From Chloroflexi bacterium bin20 (GTDB lineage Bacteria; Chloroflexota; Anaerolineae; Aggregatilineales; Phototrophicaceae): 64,000 bases of DNA. Position 1 is the stretch's first letter, and every line of letters begins with the position of its first letter. This document shows, piece by piece, positions 54,537 to 63,973 of the stretch. The translations under genes were made by a program, and so were the position numbers. A model generated the notes under the pieces. The model saw nothing but the letters and a program-made list of their open reading frames with translations, made no database searches and was not told the DNA's origin. The DNA is taken from positions 186,001 to 250,000 of the forward strand of contig MPMG01000001.1 in assembly GCA_002238485.1 (NCBI GenBank). The letters are read 5' to 3'.

Positions 54537-57274
54537 GATGCGTGCTGATCAATGAAGTCTTGCAAGCCCTGCTGCCCCAAAGCCGGCACGCGATAACCAT
54601 AGAAGCCGCGATTGGGTTGATGCGCTTCTATGAACAAGCTTCTGCCTTGCGGAAACCACTTCTCCAGCCTTATCGGCGTCTCATGGTCCTGCCTGGCGTA
54701 GAAGAAGAGCAAATCGCGCTGCGGATCCAAGGGCCACTGGGTTGGGCTGAGGGTGTTTCGGCGTATGAGCCAGGGTATGTCGTCAATAAAAGCCCCGTTG
54801 TCGAAGTACATGACGCCCGCCTCGATGCCAACAGCCCGATGATCCAGCCAATGGGGGATCGCCACGACATACGCATTGCCAAAAGCGCCATCGCTGTCCA
54901 CAAATCCGCGCAGCACCGTGCCAGCTTCGACATAAGGATGCGACGAGGCGTTGAAATTGTCAGTGAAATAGCCGAAATAATAGTCGGCGTTGAATTGGTT
55001 TGATGCCAAGATCACCAGCGCTCCGAAGCCGATGCCAGCCAGCAATCCAGGCAGCCTCGGCAGGCAGCGATAAAGCTGACGACAGAGCACAGCCAGGGGC
55101 AGCGCGGCGATGAGATAACTCGGCGTGACAGCCGCGTTGGCGCGGGCAAAACTCGGCACTTCTATCGGGAAAGACAAAGCCAGCGCCGATGGCAGCAGCG
55201 CGATAATCAAGAAAGCCGGCACATACCAAACGAACTGGTCTCGCTTTTTCATCATTAACACGATCCAGGCGGCCAGTCCCAATGTCATGAATGCGGCTGA
55301 GGCGGGGTCCATTGCCGGCTTGCCGGGCGCGCTGGTGATGAAGGTCGCCTCGCCATTGTAATGATACATGAGAAACTGGTCATGCCAGTTCTTCAAGAAA
55401 CGGGCGCCGCTGTCTAGCAAGAATTCTGTGCGTTCATCTGCCGAAGCGGGCATATCGCCGAACATGCGCGTGCTGGTGCGCCGCATGTAATCTTCCGGAT
55501 ATTCCGTCCAATAGCGCATAATCGGCATAAAGACAGTGAAGGCTATTCCAGCTAGAACTGCCAGGTTCAGCAAATAGCTGACGCGCGTCCGCCATGCGTA
55601 TCGGCGTATCAGCAGGGCAATGAACACGCCGGCCACGAGGGAGGCCGGTATCATGCGCATGGCTTGATAGCTGATCAAGCCGTAGCCGAGCAGCAGACCA
55701 GCCACAATATAATAGGAACGGCGATTGCTGCGCAGCGCTCGCACAAAAAATATCATGATGGCGGGCACCCAAAACGAAGTTGTGTTGATGCGCATGCCTT
55801 GTCGGCCCAGCACCACATGCCAAAAGCTGCCCGCCACCAAGCCCAACATTGCCAGGCCAACGATCAGCGACCAACTGCGATCGCGCTGTAACCCATAGAA
55901 GACTTCCACCGTCATCCAAAACATCAGCGGCATCGCCAAGATCGTCCACAGCGCCGACATGTGCTTCAGCGCGAAGTGATCGAAGTTCATCCCCTCTTGG
56001 CTGGCCAGGATAGACAGCAGGTAAAAGTGCAGCGGCTCGCGGCCACCGATATTCTGCATAAAAATGCGGTAGTCGTCATGGTAATAAATTTTGTGGGCAT
56101 CCTGGATTTTCTCGACCAGATCGCCGTACATATAGCGCGGGTATTGATCCAGCATGTCGTATCGGAAGCTGAAACCGAGGATCATCAGCAGGACGAAAAT
56201 GATAATCGCGCCTCGATAGTTGCGCCAGCGGATGCGCCGCCATTGGTCGATTGCCCCTGCCGCCCAATCAAAGGCATTCCAGCGCAGCGGCGCAAAGATG
56301 AAGCACCACAGCAACGAAGCGCCAAACCACACTTTGATCGTGTCCAGCGGGATGTAGTTGCCGGTCGAGTTCTCCCACACATGCAGGCTGCAAGCGCAGG
56401 CGATCACGATCATCACGATGCGCAATGGACTGATTTCCCGCCAAATGGGCGGTCGCAGCAGCTGCCGCTGATAATTCCGCTGATGTTTTTCTGCTGCCGA
56501 CGCGCTTGCATCAAGCGGCTGCTGCTTGCGCTGGCGAACCCACCGAAAGCCCAGGTTGATGCCCAGCCAGACGACTCCGCCTATGGCAAAACGCAGGAGA
56601 GCGCGGGCCGCCATATCAACAGATTCGTCAGAGGGCGCGTTCAGGGATGTCGCTAGCATAAAGATGGCATTGATCCAGATTAGCGCCGGGACAATGCGCG
56701 CCATCCAACGCCAGCGGTCGGGTTCGTCGAGCGTTCGCCAGCCATTACGCAGCTGCTGCCAATTGCCAACAATTTCCGCCAGCAGCCACAGCAAGAAGCC
56801 CGCCCACAAGTAGGGCGCGGCAACTTCCATCGAATAGTAATCTGTACGCGGGATCTCCGACGTGCCGCGGCCATAGACGCTGCCGATATAGGCAAAGAAA
56901 ACGGCGGCCAAATACAGAATCAGCTGCATATGCTTGCCCTGCAAGGACCGCCCAACAGGCAATCGCGATCCGCCCGCCCGAGCCGCTGCTTCCGCCGACC
57001 AAGGCACAGGCGCGCCTGGCTCTCCTGGCAGGGGTTTTGGAGCTGCCCTGCGCTGCCGAGCTGTGCGCTGGACTCGCCGCCTGGTTGCAATCGGTTTTTT
57101 GATCAAAAGGCTGAGAAGCTGGGCAACCGTCAACTCTTGCAACGACGTTTCCAGGTTGGCATCCGCTGCGGATTCGGGATTTTCAGGTCGGGCTGGGTCG
57201 CCAGTTGCTGGCATATCTTGTCCATTATTCAACTGGTCGTCCGCTACAGGAGCCTGTTCTGCCAAATTGGTCAT
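54533..57274 (-). CDS. Large GT-C membrane glycosyltransferase-like protein
   Basis: A 913-residue protein. A disordered N-terminus rich in Pro, Ala, Gln and Arg (about 1-110, ending with a basic RRRVQRTARQRR patch) precedes about 13 helices. The central part is PMT-like: YPRYMYGDLVEKIQDAHK, then GREPLHFYLLSILA, a pattern seen in dolichyl-phosphate-mannose-type mannosyltransferases. A C-terminal soluble region of about 120 residues follows. The ATG with AGGA five bases upstream is preferred over a TTG 30 codons earlier. It is the first of three genes joined by 4-bp overlaps. Substrate unknown. Confidence 0.72.
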   Translation of the reverse strand: MTNLAEQAPVADDQLNNGQDMPATGDPARPENPESAADANLETSLQELTVAQLLSLLIKKPIATRRRVQRTARQRRAAPKPLPGEPGAPVPWSAEAAARAGGSRLPVGRSLQGKHMQLILYLAAVFFAYIGSVYGRGTSEIPRTDYYSMEVAAPYLWAGFLLWLLAEIVGNWQQLRNGWRTLDEPDRWRWMARIVPALIWINAIFMLATSLNAPSDESVDMAARALLRFAIGGVVWLGINLGFRWVRQRKQQPLDASASAAEKHQRNYQRQLLRPPIWREISPLRIVMIVIACACSLHVWENSTGNYIPLDTIKVWFGASLLWCFIFAPLRWNAFDWAAGAIDQWRRIRWRNYRGAIIIFVLLMILGFSFRYDMLDQYPRYMYGDLVEKIQDAHKIYYHDDYRIFMQNIGGREPLHFYLLSILASQEGMNFDHFALKHMSALWTILAMPLMFWMTVEVFYGLQRDRSWSLIVGLAMLGLVAGSFWHVVLGRQGMRINTTSFWVPAIMIFFVRALRSNRRSYYIVAGLLLGYGLISYQAMRMIPASLVAGVFIALLIRRYAWRTRVSYLLNLAVLAGIAFTVFMPIMRYWTEYPEDYMRRTSTRMFGDMPASADERTEFLLDSGARFLKNWHDQFLMYHYNGEATFITSAPGKPAMDPASAAFMTLGLAAWIVLMMKKRDQFVWYVPAFLIIALLPSALALSFPIEVPSFARANAAVTPSYLIAALPLAVLCRQLYRCLPRLPGLLAGIGFGALVILASNQFNADYYFGYFTDNFNASSHPYVEAGTVLRGFVDSDGAFGNAYVVAIPHWLDHRAVGIEAGVMYFDNGAFIDDIPWLIRRNTLSPTQWPLDPQRDLLFFYARQDHETPIRLEKWFPQGRSLFIEAHQPNRGFYGYRVPALGQQGLQDFIDQHAS

Positions 57275-57380
57275 CGTGTCCTGGCTCACTGCGCAGCGAC
57301 TATCGTTTGGCGTTTCGCCATTTTCGCCTAGGCTTGTGTCCTTTGCGCGTATTGTACCGACCAATCTTTGCTATCCACTA

Positions 57381-58565
57381 TCATTTTCGGGCATGCTGCA
57401 GGAACAATTCTTCGTATCTTTTCAGCGTCCCCTCAAATGAAAAAATCCGCGCGATCTCTTCCCGCGATTTTGTAAATCGCGCACGGTCCTCGAGCACAGC
57501 CAGCACCGCCTCGCCAATCGAGATCGCGTCGCCGGCCTTCGCCAATTTGCCCATGCCCGTCACCTGCACTGGCACGCGCCCGCCGGCAATGTCTGTCATG
57601 ACCACCGCTGTGCCGCAGAGCATGGCTTCGACCTGCACCAGGGCAAAACAGTCGCTGTCGCTGGGCAGCACCAGCACATCGCAGGCCGCATAAAAGTTCG
57701 CCAGCTCTTGCGGGTCGCGCAAGAGTCCCAGGAAGGTCAGCTGCGATCGGTTTTTATTGACCAGGGCTTCATGCCGCTGCCAGGTGCCTTCGTAGGGAAT
57801 GTCGTATTCCCCGGCGAAGACGATGCGCGCATGCGGATAGTGTTTGTTGATCACATCCAGCGCGCGTATCAGCAGGTCGGGTCGTTTTTCCTGCACGAAT
57901 CTGCCCGAAAAGCCGATGATCGGTCCGCCTTTGTGCTGCCAAGAGGCGCGCCACTTCCTTGCCTTGGCCTGGTCGGGCATTGGGATCTGCACGGGCGGGT
58001 AAATGATGCGCACCTTGTCACGAAAGGGACCCAAATAATATGAGTTGTCCGCATAATCATCGCTGTAACCGACCAGACAGGCGACTCGCCTTGCCATCTG
58101 CTTGTACAAGGCGAACATGACACGGGTGATGAAACGATTGAAGCGCCCGGCCGGCAAGATCAAGTCGCCGTGATGTGTGGCGATGAGCTTGACGCCAGCC
58201 AATCCCGCCAGAAAAGCGACCAGCGCCGTCTCCAGCAACGGGACATGAATGTTGACGATATCGTGCTGGCGGATGAGGCGGTACACCTGCCAGGGATAGG
58301 TCGGCATGATAAAGCCACGGCTGATGCGAATTGGCGCCCACAAACGCAAAATGCGCACGCCATTGAGCATAGACTCTCCACGCGGCAGCGACTTCGTATG
58401 CTGCGAAGCCACAACGGTGACTTCGTGCCCACGCTGCGCAAGCGCCTCTGCCAGCATTCGCACATAATTCGTCAAGCCAGTGGAATGCGGATAGTAATAG
58501 AGAAGCAGCATCAAGATCTTGAGCTTGCGCTGTTCGCCGCCGGAATCGTGACCGGCAGTTGACAT
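57381..58565 (-). CDS. GT4-family glycosyltransferase
   Basis: A 394-residue cytosolic GT-B enzyme, retaining. The N-terminal part is ILMLLLYYYPHSTGLTNYVRMLAEAL. The nucleotide-sugar half has GFSGRFVQEKRPDLLIRAL and the E-x7-E-like region PSDSDCFALVQVEAMLCGTAVVMTD. It transfers a sugar from a nucleotide donor, perhaps onto a lipid carrier that the GT-C proteins use next. The ATG has GGGAAG upstream; 27 extra in-frame codons are rejected. It lies 106 bp before the GT-C gene on the same strand. Confidence 0.88.
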   Translation of the reverse strand: MSTAGHDSGGEQRKLKILMLLLYYYPHSTGLTNYVRMLAEALAQRGHEVTVVASQHTKSLPRGESMLNGVRILRLWAPIRISRGFIMPTYPWQVYRLIRQHDIVNIHVPLLETALVAFLAGLAGVKLIATHHGDLILPAGRFNRFITRVMFALYKQMARRVACLVGYSDDYADNSYYLGPFRDKVRIIYPPVQIPMPDQAKARKWRASWQHKGGPIIGFSGRFVQEKRPDLLIRALDVINKHYPHARIVFAGEYDIPYEGTWQRHEALVNKNRSQLTFLGLLRDPQELANFYAACDVLVLPSDSDCFALVQVEAMLCGTAVVMTDIAGGRVPVQVTGMGKLAKAGDAISIGEAVLAVLEDRARFTKSREEIARIFSFEGTLKRYEELFLQHARK

Positions 58566-58599
58566 ATTCGCTTCCCGTCGTTGCTGGACGCAACCGCAC

Positions 58600-58608
58600 A
58601 TTCTATCA
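58600..58608 (-). promoter_or_regulatory. Extended -10 promoter of the GT4 gene
   Basis: Minus-strand TGATAGAAT (TG-n-TAGAAT), 34 bp before the ATG at 58565. No convincing -35 is seen. It could drive the whole glycan cluster. Confidence 0.4.
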
Positions 58609-58723
58609 CAATCGCCTTTTGCGCATAGTCCTAGGGGCGGCAACACCCGCCTGGCGGTTCGCTCAGGTCACTGCAAATCTCTATGCCTGCCTATAGGTCT
58701 TCGCAGCGATTCGTACCGCGCGC

Positions 58724-59491
58724 CTATCGGGCAGCCCTATTGCTGTCGACTGCCGCAGCTGCCTCCGCCTGGACCTCCAACTGTGCCCTGCCACCGTCTG
58801 CTTCGCCCAGCGACAATCGGTCCACAGATCGGTCATCGCCTTCCTGCAGCCAGGCATCCAGCCGCGAGGCGATATATGTCGCATACTCCTCAGTCAGGTC
58901 GCCGACAACCAGCTTGCGCCCGCTCTCAGTTTTGCTCGCCCAGACATGAAAGCGGGGCGTGTCATAACCTGCCTGCTGCGAGGCGGCTGTCTCTTCCGCA
59001 TAGAACGCCACTATATCGGTTCGATCCAGAACGCGGCTGGGCATGGCCACTGGCAGCGGACGCCGCGAGACCATAAGATTGTTTCCGCTGGCGGCAATCT
59101 CGGTATGATTCCAGGCGATGCTGCCCAGCCAATACAATGCGCCCGAAGCCAGGATTGCAAAGAGCAGGGGCAGGAATACTGGCACTTCGCCTTCGAGGTT
59201 TAGCGCGATCATCAGAATCGTCACCAGACTGAAGACCGCGCTCATCATGGCGCTGTTGACAAAATGCTCGTTTTTGTCGAGCCGAAAATTGGTGCGAAAC
59301 GTGAAAGTCAGCGGGTCGCCATCGTGCAGTTGCAAGCCGGTCGGTTGCTGCACTTTGCGCGATTTGCGCCGCTGCGAACCTGGACGCAATGCAAACACGC
59401 TGCTACAGGCTGGGCAGAGCGCCACCATCTGCTGGATGTTGACCTGTTCGGCTTCGACCGGCTGCTGGCACTGCGGGCAGATTGGCTGCAT
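58724..59491 (-). CDS. Zinc-ribbon membrane protein of unknown function
   Basis: A 255-residue protein with an N-terminal zinc ribbon (CPQC at about 5-8 and CPAC at about 26-29), then two membrane helices (SAVFSLVTILMIALNL and FLPLLFAILASGALYWLG, about 85-125) and a PH-like or beta-rich soluble C-terminal domain (about 135-225). The tail is Ala/Asp-rich. The ATG has AAGG seven bases upstream. Divergent from tRNA-Gly. No annotated family recognised. Confidence 0.68.
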   Translation of the reverse strand: MQPICPQCQQPVEAEQVNIQQMVALCPACSSVFALRPGSQRRKSRKVQQPTGLQLHDGDPLTFTFRTNFRLDKNEHFVNSAMMSAVFSLVTILMIALNLEGEVPVFLPLLFAILASGALYWLGSIAWNHTEIAASGNNLMVSRRPLPVAMPSRVLDRTDIVAFYAEETAASQQAGYDTPRFHVWASKTESGRKLVVGDLTEEYATYIASRLDAWLQEGDDRSVDRLSLGEADGGRAQLEVQAEAAAAVDSNRAAR

Positions 59492-59537
59492 CCTGCGCCT
59501 TTCGATGACGGCTGCCTGCGCAATATACCACAGCAGC

Positions 59538-59566
59538 TTGACAAGCGCGGCGGCGATCTCTAGACT
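59538..59566 (+). promoter_or_regulatory. Promoter of tRNA-Gly
   Basis: Consensus TTGACA (59538-59543), 17-bp spacer, TAGACT (59561-59566). Predicted start near 59573, five bases before the tRNA. This is the best -35 in the window. Confidence 0.65.
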
Positions 59567-59577
59567 ACGGACCATGC

Positions 59578-59650
59578 GCGGGTATAGCTCAGGCGGTAGA
59601 GCGACTGCTTCCCAAGCAGTAGGTCACGGGTTCGAGTCCCGTTACCCGCT
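59578..59650 (+). tRNA. tRNA-Gly (anticodon CCC)
   Basis: A 73-nt cloverleaf. Acceptor GCGGGTA pairs with TACCCGC, D arm GCTCAGGCGGTAGAGC, anticodon stem ACTGC/GCAGT with loop TTCCCAA (anticodon CCC), T arm ACGGG TTCGAGT CCCGT, and discriminator T. The 3' CCA is not encoded, so it must be added after transcription. Confidence 0.96.
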
Positions 59651-59734
59651 TTGAAGATTTGTCCCCATGTTCCTGCGCCAGCACAAGCTGCGGCAAAGCT
59701 GCTATCCTCCGTCCGTGATTTGGAAGGGGAATAA

Positions 59735-59770
59735 ATGAGTCTTGTGGGCATATCTCGTCTCGCCTATTGA
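59735..59770 (+). other. Possible 11-codon leader peptide ORF
   Basis: ATG followed by ten codons (MSLVGISRLAY) and TGA, with GGAAGGGGA six to ten bases upstream. It overlaps the rplY promoter -35. It is too short to test by composition, so low confidence. Confidence 0.2.
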
Positions 59771-59795
59771 CTTGCGCGCAACTGGGCAATAGCAT
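59767..59795 (+). promoter_or_regulatory. Promoter of rplY
   Basis: TTGACT (59767-59772), 17-bp spacer, TAGCAT (59790-59795). The rplY ATG is about 70 bp downstream, preceded by AGGAGCG. Confidence 0.55.
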
Positions 59796-59867
59796 GGGCG
59801 CACGAAGCATTCTCTGAAACAGCAGCAAGCGCGCCAACCGCTGCGCGCACAACAGGAGCGCAAACTC

Positions 59868-60509
59868 ATGTCCGACTTTCAGCTTGCCGCCCAAAAGCGC
59901 CGAACGCACGGCAAGAAAAACCGTCAGTTGCGCCGCGCCGGCTTTGTGCCAGGCGTCGTCTATGGTCCATCAACCGATCCGCTCAGCGTGCAGTTTCCCT
60001 ACCGCGCGGTTGAAGTGATGCTGATGGATGCCGGCGGCACCAACCTGATCGACATAGAAGTCGAGGGAGAGGTGTATCCATCGCTGGCTCGTGAAGTGCA
60101 GCGCGATGTCGTGCGCGGCGATATTTTGCATGTCGACTTCCTGGCTGTCGATCCGACACAGCGCATCTCGGTGGAAGTGCCGATTGTCATGGATGGCCGC
60201 AGCCCGGTGGTTGTCGCGCGCGAAGGCATTCTCATCACCGGTCGCAGCTCGCTGACTCTGGAGGTCTATCCCAGCGATATTCGCGACAGCATCATCATTG
60301 ATCTGTCGCAGCTGACCGAATTGGGCTCTGAGGTGCTGGTGCGCGATCTCACCTTCGGCGAGAATGTCACCGTGCACAATGACCCCAACGAAATGCTGGC
60401 GAAGATCGTACAGCCTGCCGCCGCGCGCGCCGAAGAGGATCTGGACGAGCAAGAAGGTGAAATCGAGGGTGAAGAGGGAGAAGAAACAGACGAAGCGCCC
60501 GCCGAATAG
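59868..60509 (+). CDS. rplY: 50S ribosomal protein L25/general stress protein Ctc
   Basis: 5S rRNA-binding protein of the CTC/TL5 form, with an L25 N-terminal domain (residues 1-90, GKKNRQLRRAGFVPGVVYG) and a C-terminal beta domain (about 95-185, VEVPIVMDGRSPVV). A 25-residue acidic tail (EEDLDEQEGEIEGEEGEE) ends the 213-residue protein. Monocistronic, with its own promoter and terminator, between tRNA-Gly and gyrA. Confidence 0.94.
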   Translation: MSDFQLAAQKRRTHGKKNRQLRRAGFVPGVVYGPSTDPLSVQFPYRAVEVMLMDAGGTNLIDIEVEGEVYPSLAREVQRDVVRGDILHVDFLAVDPTQRISVEVPIVMDGRSPVVVAREGILITGRSSLTLEVYPSDIRDSIIIDLSQLTELGSEVLVRDLTFGENVTVHNDPNEMLAKIVQPAAARAEEDLDEQEGEIEGEEGEETDEAPAE

Positions 60510-60552
60510 TCGGTGCTCATACCGTTCAGTTTCAGGCTGGAAGCACGATATC

Positions 60553-60580
60553 GGGGTCTCTCGGCGAGGCGCCCCTTTTT
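60553..60580 (+). terminator. Rho-independent terminator of rplY
   Basis: GGGG(T)CTC, loop TCGGC, GAG(GCG)CCCC, then TTTTT. The stem has a small internal loop, followed by a U-rich tail. It lies 43 bp after the rplY stop, in the gap converging with gyrA. Confidence 0.65.
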
Positions 60581-60625
60581 CAGTATTGCGCTAGATTTCC
60601 TTGTGCGACTGCGTAACGCGGAAAA

Positions 60626-63175
60626 TTACAGCAATTGACCGTTATTCTTCTCTGGCCCGTCTGTGTCCGCCGCCTCGAGCTCGGGGCTTGATGGTTCTTC
60701 CTCGTCGCGCATGATGGCGATGCCAGCCACTTCGTCATCTTTATCAATGTTCATCAAGATGACGCCTTGGGTGTTGCGCCCAATCTCGCTGATTTCGGCG
60801 ATCTGTGTGCGCAAGACTTTGCCTTTTTCGGTGATCAGCATCAGCATCAGCTTGTCGCCAAGGCGCACGCTGCGCACCGCCACGACCGGTCCCGTGCGCT
60901 GGTTGATCTTCTGAGTGCGCAAACCCAGCCCGCCACGCGCTTGCACGCGATAGCCTTCCAGCGGCGTTACCTTGCCCAGCCCTTTTTGCGTCGTCACTAG
61001 CACATGACTGTCGTCTGCGCCCACGACATCCATGCTGATCACCTGGTCGCCATCGCGTAATTCGATGCCGCGGACGCCGGCTGCTTGCCTGCCCATCGCG
61101 CGGACATCGCTCTCATGAAACAGGATGCACTGCCCGCTGGCTGTGGCCATCAGGATCTGTTGGTCGCCTTCCGTACGCTTGACCCAGCGCAGGGAATCGC
61201 CGGGCAGCAAGGTCATGGCGATCAAGCCACTCTGGCGGATGCCCATGAATTCTCGCTGTTCGACGCGCTTGATTTTGCCCCGACCTGTCGCCAGCACAAA
61301 GTAGCCGGTTTCATCGTGGGCTTGATCGTCGGGCAAAGCGAAAATGGCGCTGATCTTCTCGTCACCTTCCAGCGGCAGCAAGGACTGGATGAGCGTGCCG
61401 CGTTTCTCGCGCGCTGTATCGGCGATCTCGTAGGCGATGCATGAATAGACCCGTCCGCGATCGCTGAAGAATAGAATGGTGTCGTGACTGTAGGCGAAAA
61501 AGACATCCAACAAGGCATCGTCGTTTTTGAGCGTGAAGCCGCGCATGCCCTTGCCGCCGCGTCGCTGCCCTCGATAATGCCGCGCCGCCACCCGTTTGAT
61601 ATAGCCATTTTCGGTCAAGCTGATGACGACATTTTCGCGCCGATACAAATCGCCCTCGCGAAAGTCGATGTTGCCATAGACCACATCGGTATTGCGCTCG
61701 TCGCCATATTTCTCGGCGATCTCTTGAATATCATCGCGGATGAGTTGCAAGACTTTATAGGGAGAGGCCAGCAAGTCTTCCAGGTAGGCGATGCGCGCCT
61801 GCACAGCCTCATATTCGTCTTGCAGCTTTTGGCGTTCCAGCGCCGCCAGCCGCCGCAATTGCATATCGAGGATGGCGTTGGCTTGCGTTTCGTCCAGCGA
61901 GAAGTTCGCCATCAGTTGGGCGCGCGCCGCTTCTACATCGGGCGAGCTGCGGATAGTTTGGATGACTGCGTCAATGTTGGCGACCGCCTTCAGCAAGCCG
62001 CTCAAGATATGAGCGCGGGCACGTTGACGTTGTAGGTCGTACTGCGAGCGTCGCACGATGACATCGCGCCGATGCTCAATATACACGCGCAGACACCGTT
62101 TCAGGCTGAGCGTGCGCGGCTCGCCATCGACCAGCGCCAGCATCTGGATGCTGAAGACGCCTTGCAGCTGGGTATAGCGATACAGCTGATTCAGCACGCG
62201 CTGTGGCTGGGCGTGTCGTTTCAGCTCGACCACCAGGCGCAGCCCCTGTCGGTCGGACTCGTCGCGCAGGTCGCGGATCGCTTCGATGCGCCCGTCACGC
62301 ACCAGGCTGACGATGCGCTCGATGATGGTCGATTTGCTCAGCTGATAGGGGATCGAAGTAAAAACGATGTTGATGCCATCGCCGGGAGCTTCTTCAAAAT
62401 GTGCGCTGGAGCGAACGCCGACTCGTCCTTTGCCCGTTGCATAGGCTTCCTTGAGTTCGTCACCGACCACGATGGTAGCGCCGGTAGGAAAGTCTGGGCC
62501 TTTTACATAGTGCATCAGATCGTCGACGGTCACCGACTCGATGCTGTCGTAATTGTCGATGAGATGGGTGATGGCCGCCACCAGCTCACGCAAATTGTGC
62601 GGCGGGATATTGGTTGCCATGCCTACGGCGATACCGCTGGCGCCATTCAATAGCAGGTTGGGCAAACGCGCCGGCAGCACGCTGGGTTCGTCTTGGGTCG
62701 TGTCATAATTTTCGACGAAATCGACCGTATCCATATGGATATCGGTCAGCATTTCTCCAGCGATGTTCGCCATGCGCGCTTCGGTGTATCGCATGGCGGC
62801 GGGTTTGTCACCGTCCTGGCTGCCAAAATTGCCTTGCCCGTCTACCAAGGGATAACGCAGCGAAAAATCTTGGGCTAAACGGGCCATAGCATCATAAATC
62901 GCCTGGTCGCCGTGCGGGTGATACTTGCCCATCACCTCGCCGACCAGACGCGCGCTCTTTTTGTACGAGGCGCCAGGCCGCAAGCCCATATCATGCATGG
63001 CATACAAGATGCGGCGGTGCACGGGCTTCAATCCATCGCGAGCATCGGGCAAGGCGCGCGCAACGATCACGCTCATGGCATAGCTAAGGTAGCTGCCGCG
63101 CATTTCCTCGTTGATGGCGACGCTGCGGATGCTGCCGGCGAAATTGTCGCTGACGCTGGTCGTTGTTTCGTCCAT
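60626..63175 (-). CDS. gyrA: DNA gyrase subunit A
   Basis: Breakage-reunion subunit of gyrase, 849 residues. Catalytic Tyr130 lies in [10 protein letters not shown]. The C-terminal pinwheel carries the GyrA box QRRGGKG, which separates it from ParC. In the quinolone-determining stretch ([12 protein letters not shown]) the residue matching E. coli Ser83 is Gln91, while the residue matching Asp87 is Asp95. The C-terminal tail is acidic. gyrB is not in the window. It has its own extended -10 promoter. Confidence 0.97.
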   Translation of the reverse strand: MDETTTSVSDNFAGSIRSVAINEEMRGSYLSYAMSVIVARALPDARDGLKPVHRRILYAMHDMGLRPGASYKKSARLVGEVMGKYHPHGDQAIYDAMARLAQDFSLRYPLVDGQGNFGSQDGDKPAAMRYTEARMANIAGEMLTDIHMDTVDFVENYDTTQDEPSVLPARLPNLLLNGASGIAVGMATNIPPHNLRELVAAITHLIDNYDSIESVTVDDLMHYVKGPDFPTGATIVVGDELKEAYATGKGRVGVRSSAHFEEAPGDGINIVFTSIPYQLSKSTIIERIVSLVRDGRIEAIRDLRDESDRQGLRLVVELKRHAQPQRVLNQLYRYTQLQGVFSIQMLALVDGEPRTLSLKRCLRVYIEHRRDVIVRRSQYDLQRQRARAHILSGLLKAVANIDAVIQTIRSSPDVEAARAQLMANFSLDETQANAILDMQLRRLAALERQKLQDEYEAVQARIAYLEDLLASPYKVLQLIRDDIQEIAEKYGDERNTDVVYGNIDFREGDLYRRENVVISLTENGYIKRVAARHYRGQRRGGKGMRGFTLKNDDALLDVFFAYSHDTILFFSDRGRVYSCIAYEIADTAREKRGTLIQSLLPLEGDEKISAIFALPDDQAHDETGYFVLATGRGKIKRVEQREFMGIRQSGLIAMTLLPGDSLRWVKRTEGDQQILMATASGQCILFHESDVRAMGRQAAGVRGIELRDGDQVISMDVVGADDSHVLVTTQKGLGKVTPLEGYRVQARGGLGLRTQKINQRTGPVVAVRSVRLGDKLMLMLITEKGKVLRTQIAEISEIGRNTQGVILMNIDKDDEVAGIAIMRDEEEPSSPELEAADTDGPEKNNGQLL

Positions 63176-63234
63176 ACTGTGCGGCTCGCCGCCCTCGATT
63201 CGTCTTTACGATTCCAGCCCAATTATGCAGTAGA

Positions 63235-63243
63235 ATTATATCA
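63235..63243 (-). promoter_or_regulatory. Extended -10 promoter of gyrA
   Basis: Minus-strand TGATATAAT (TG-n-TATAAT) about 60 bp before the gyrA ATG. The -35 is weak, as expected with an extended -10. Confidence 0.55.
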
Positions 63244-63391
63244 CATTGGCGGGAAACACGCTATGGCAGACGCGCGCTAGGAACAGCGAAAAATCTGTGT
63301 CTAGCGCATGTGGGCGCGGAAGATTTGGAAAACACCGCAGCCTAGCAAACGCAATAGCCAGCGAGGAAAAAGAAGCCATATCGTAAAATTG

Positions 63392-63419
63392 TTGCCGCAA
63401 TCCAAATATGGGTTATAAT
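63392..63419 (+). promoter_or_regulatory. Promoter of the 138-residue membrane protein gene
   Basis: TTGCCG (63392-63397), 16-bp spacer, TATAAT (63414-63419). The leader to the ATG at 63525 is about 100 nt. Confidence 0.6.
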
Positions 63420-63524
63420 AACTAAGAAGTAGTTTGGCGGCGTTGCCAGCCGAGGAAGGAGGACTGTGCGCAGCAATCCTATCTAACGGAAAGTAGTGAT
63501 GTAGTACTTATCAGGAGGAATCTA

Positions 63525-63941
63525 ATGGACAGCGACAAAATGATGAAGGGAATCATCCCGGGCATCATAGCCGGGTATGTATTCCTCGCGTTTATGGGTG
63601 GGGGAATGCCTGGCATGGTCGGCGGGATGATATCGGCCGATGCCTTTATTGGCTTCATCCTGCATATCATCATTAGCGCAGTGATTGGCGCGCTTTACAC
63701 CGGTCTCTTCAAGGAATATGTCAAGATGGACAACCCGCTGTTGGACATTGCGCTTGGCGGTCTCATCTACGGCGTGATCTGGTGGATTCTCGGTGGTCTC
63801 ATCATTATGCCCGCTATCGCCGGTGGGGAAATGTTGCAGATTTCGCTAACGGACCCCAGTCTCTTCGGGCATGTAATCTATGGTCATGTACTTGCGTTCC
63901 TGGTAGTACTGCGCAATGCTGCAATGGGCATGGACAGCTAA
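63525..63941 (+). CDS. Small four-helix membrane protein, function unknown
   Basis: A 138-residue hydrophobic protein with about four helices (GIIPGIIAGYVFLAFMG, FIGFILHIIISAVIGALYTGLF, IALGGLIYGVIWWILGGLIIMP, FGHVIYGHVLAFLVVL) and many Gly and Met residues. Two conserved-looking histidines lie in HVIYGHV. A strong AGGAGGA six bases before the ATG and a clear promoter imply good expression. Possible DUF6789-like relation, not certain. Confidence 0.75.
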   Translation: MDSDKMMKGIIPGIIAGYVFLAFMGGGMPGMVGGMISADAFIGFILHIIISAVIGALYTGLFKEYVKMDNPLLDIALGGLIYGVIWWILGGLIIMPAIAGGEMLQISLTDPSLFGHVIYGHVLAFLVVLRNAAMGMDS

Positions 63942-63973
63942 TCGCTCAGCATTCACCAGATCAGATCACTTCG

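Larger units (their letters stand above)
63176..63524. other. 349-bp intergenic region, gyrA / small membrane gene
   Basis: No coding region of note. It holds the gyrA promoter, then an AT-richer stretch with the promoter of the 138-residue gene and its leader of about 100 nt. The lower GC of 63370-63440 stands out from the rest of the window. Confidence 0.6.
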
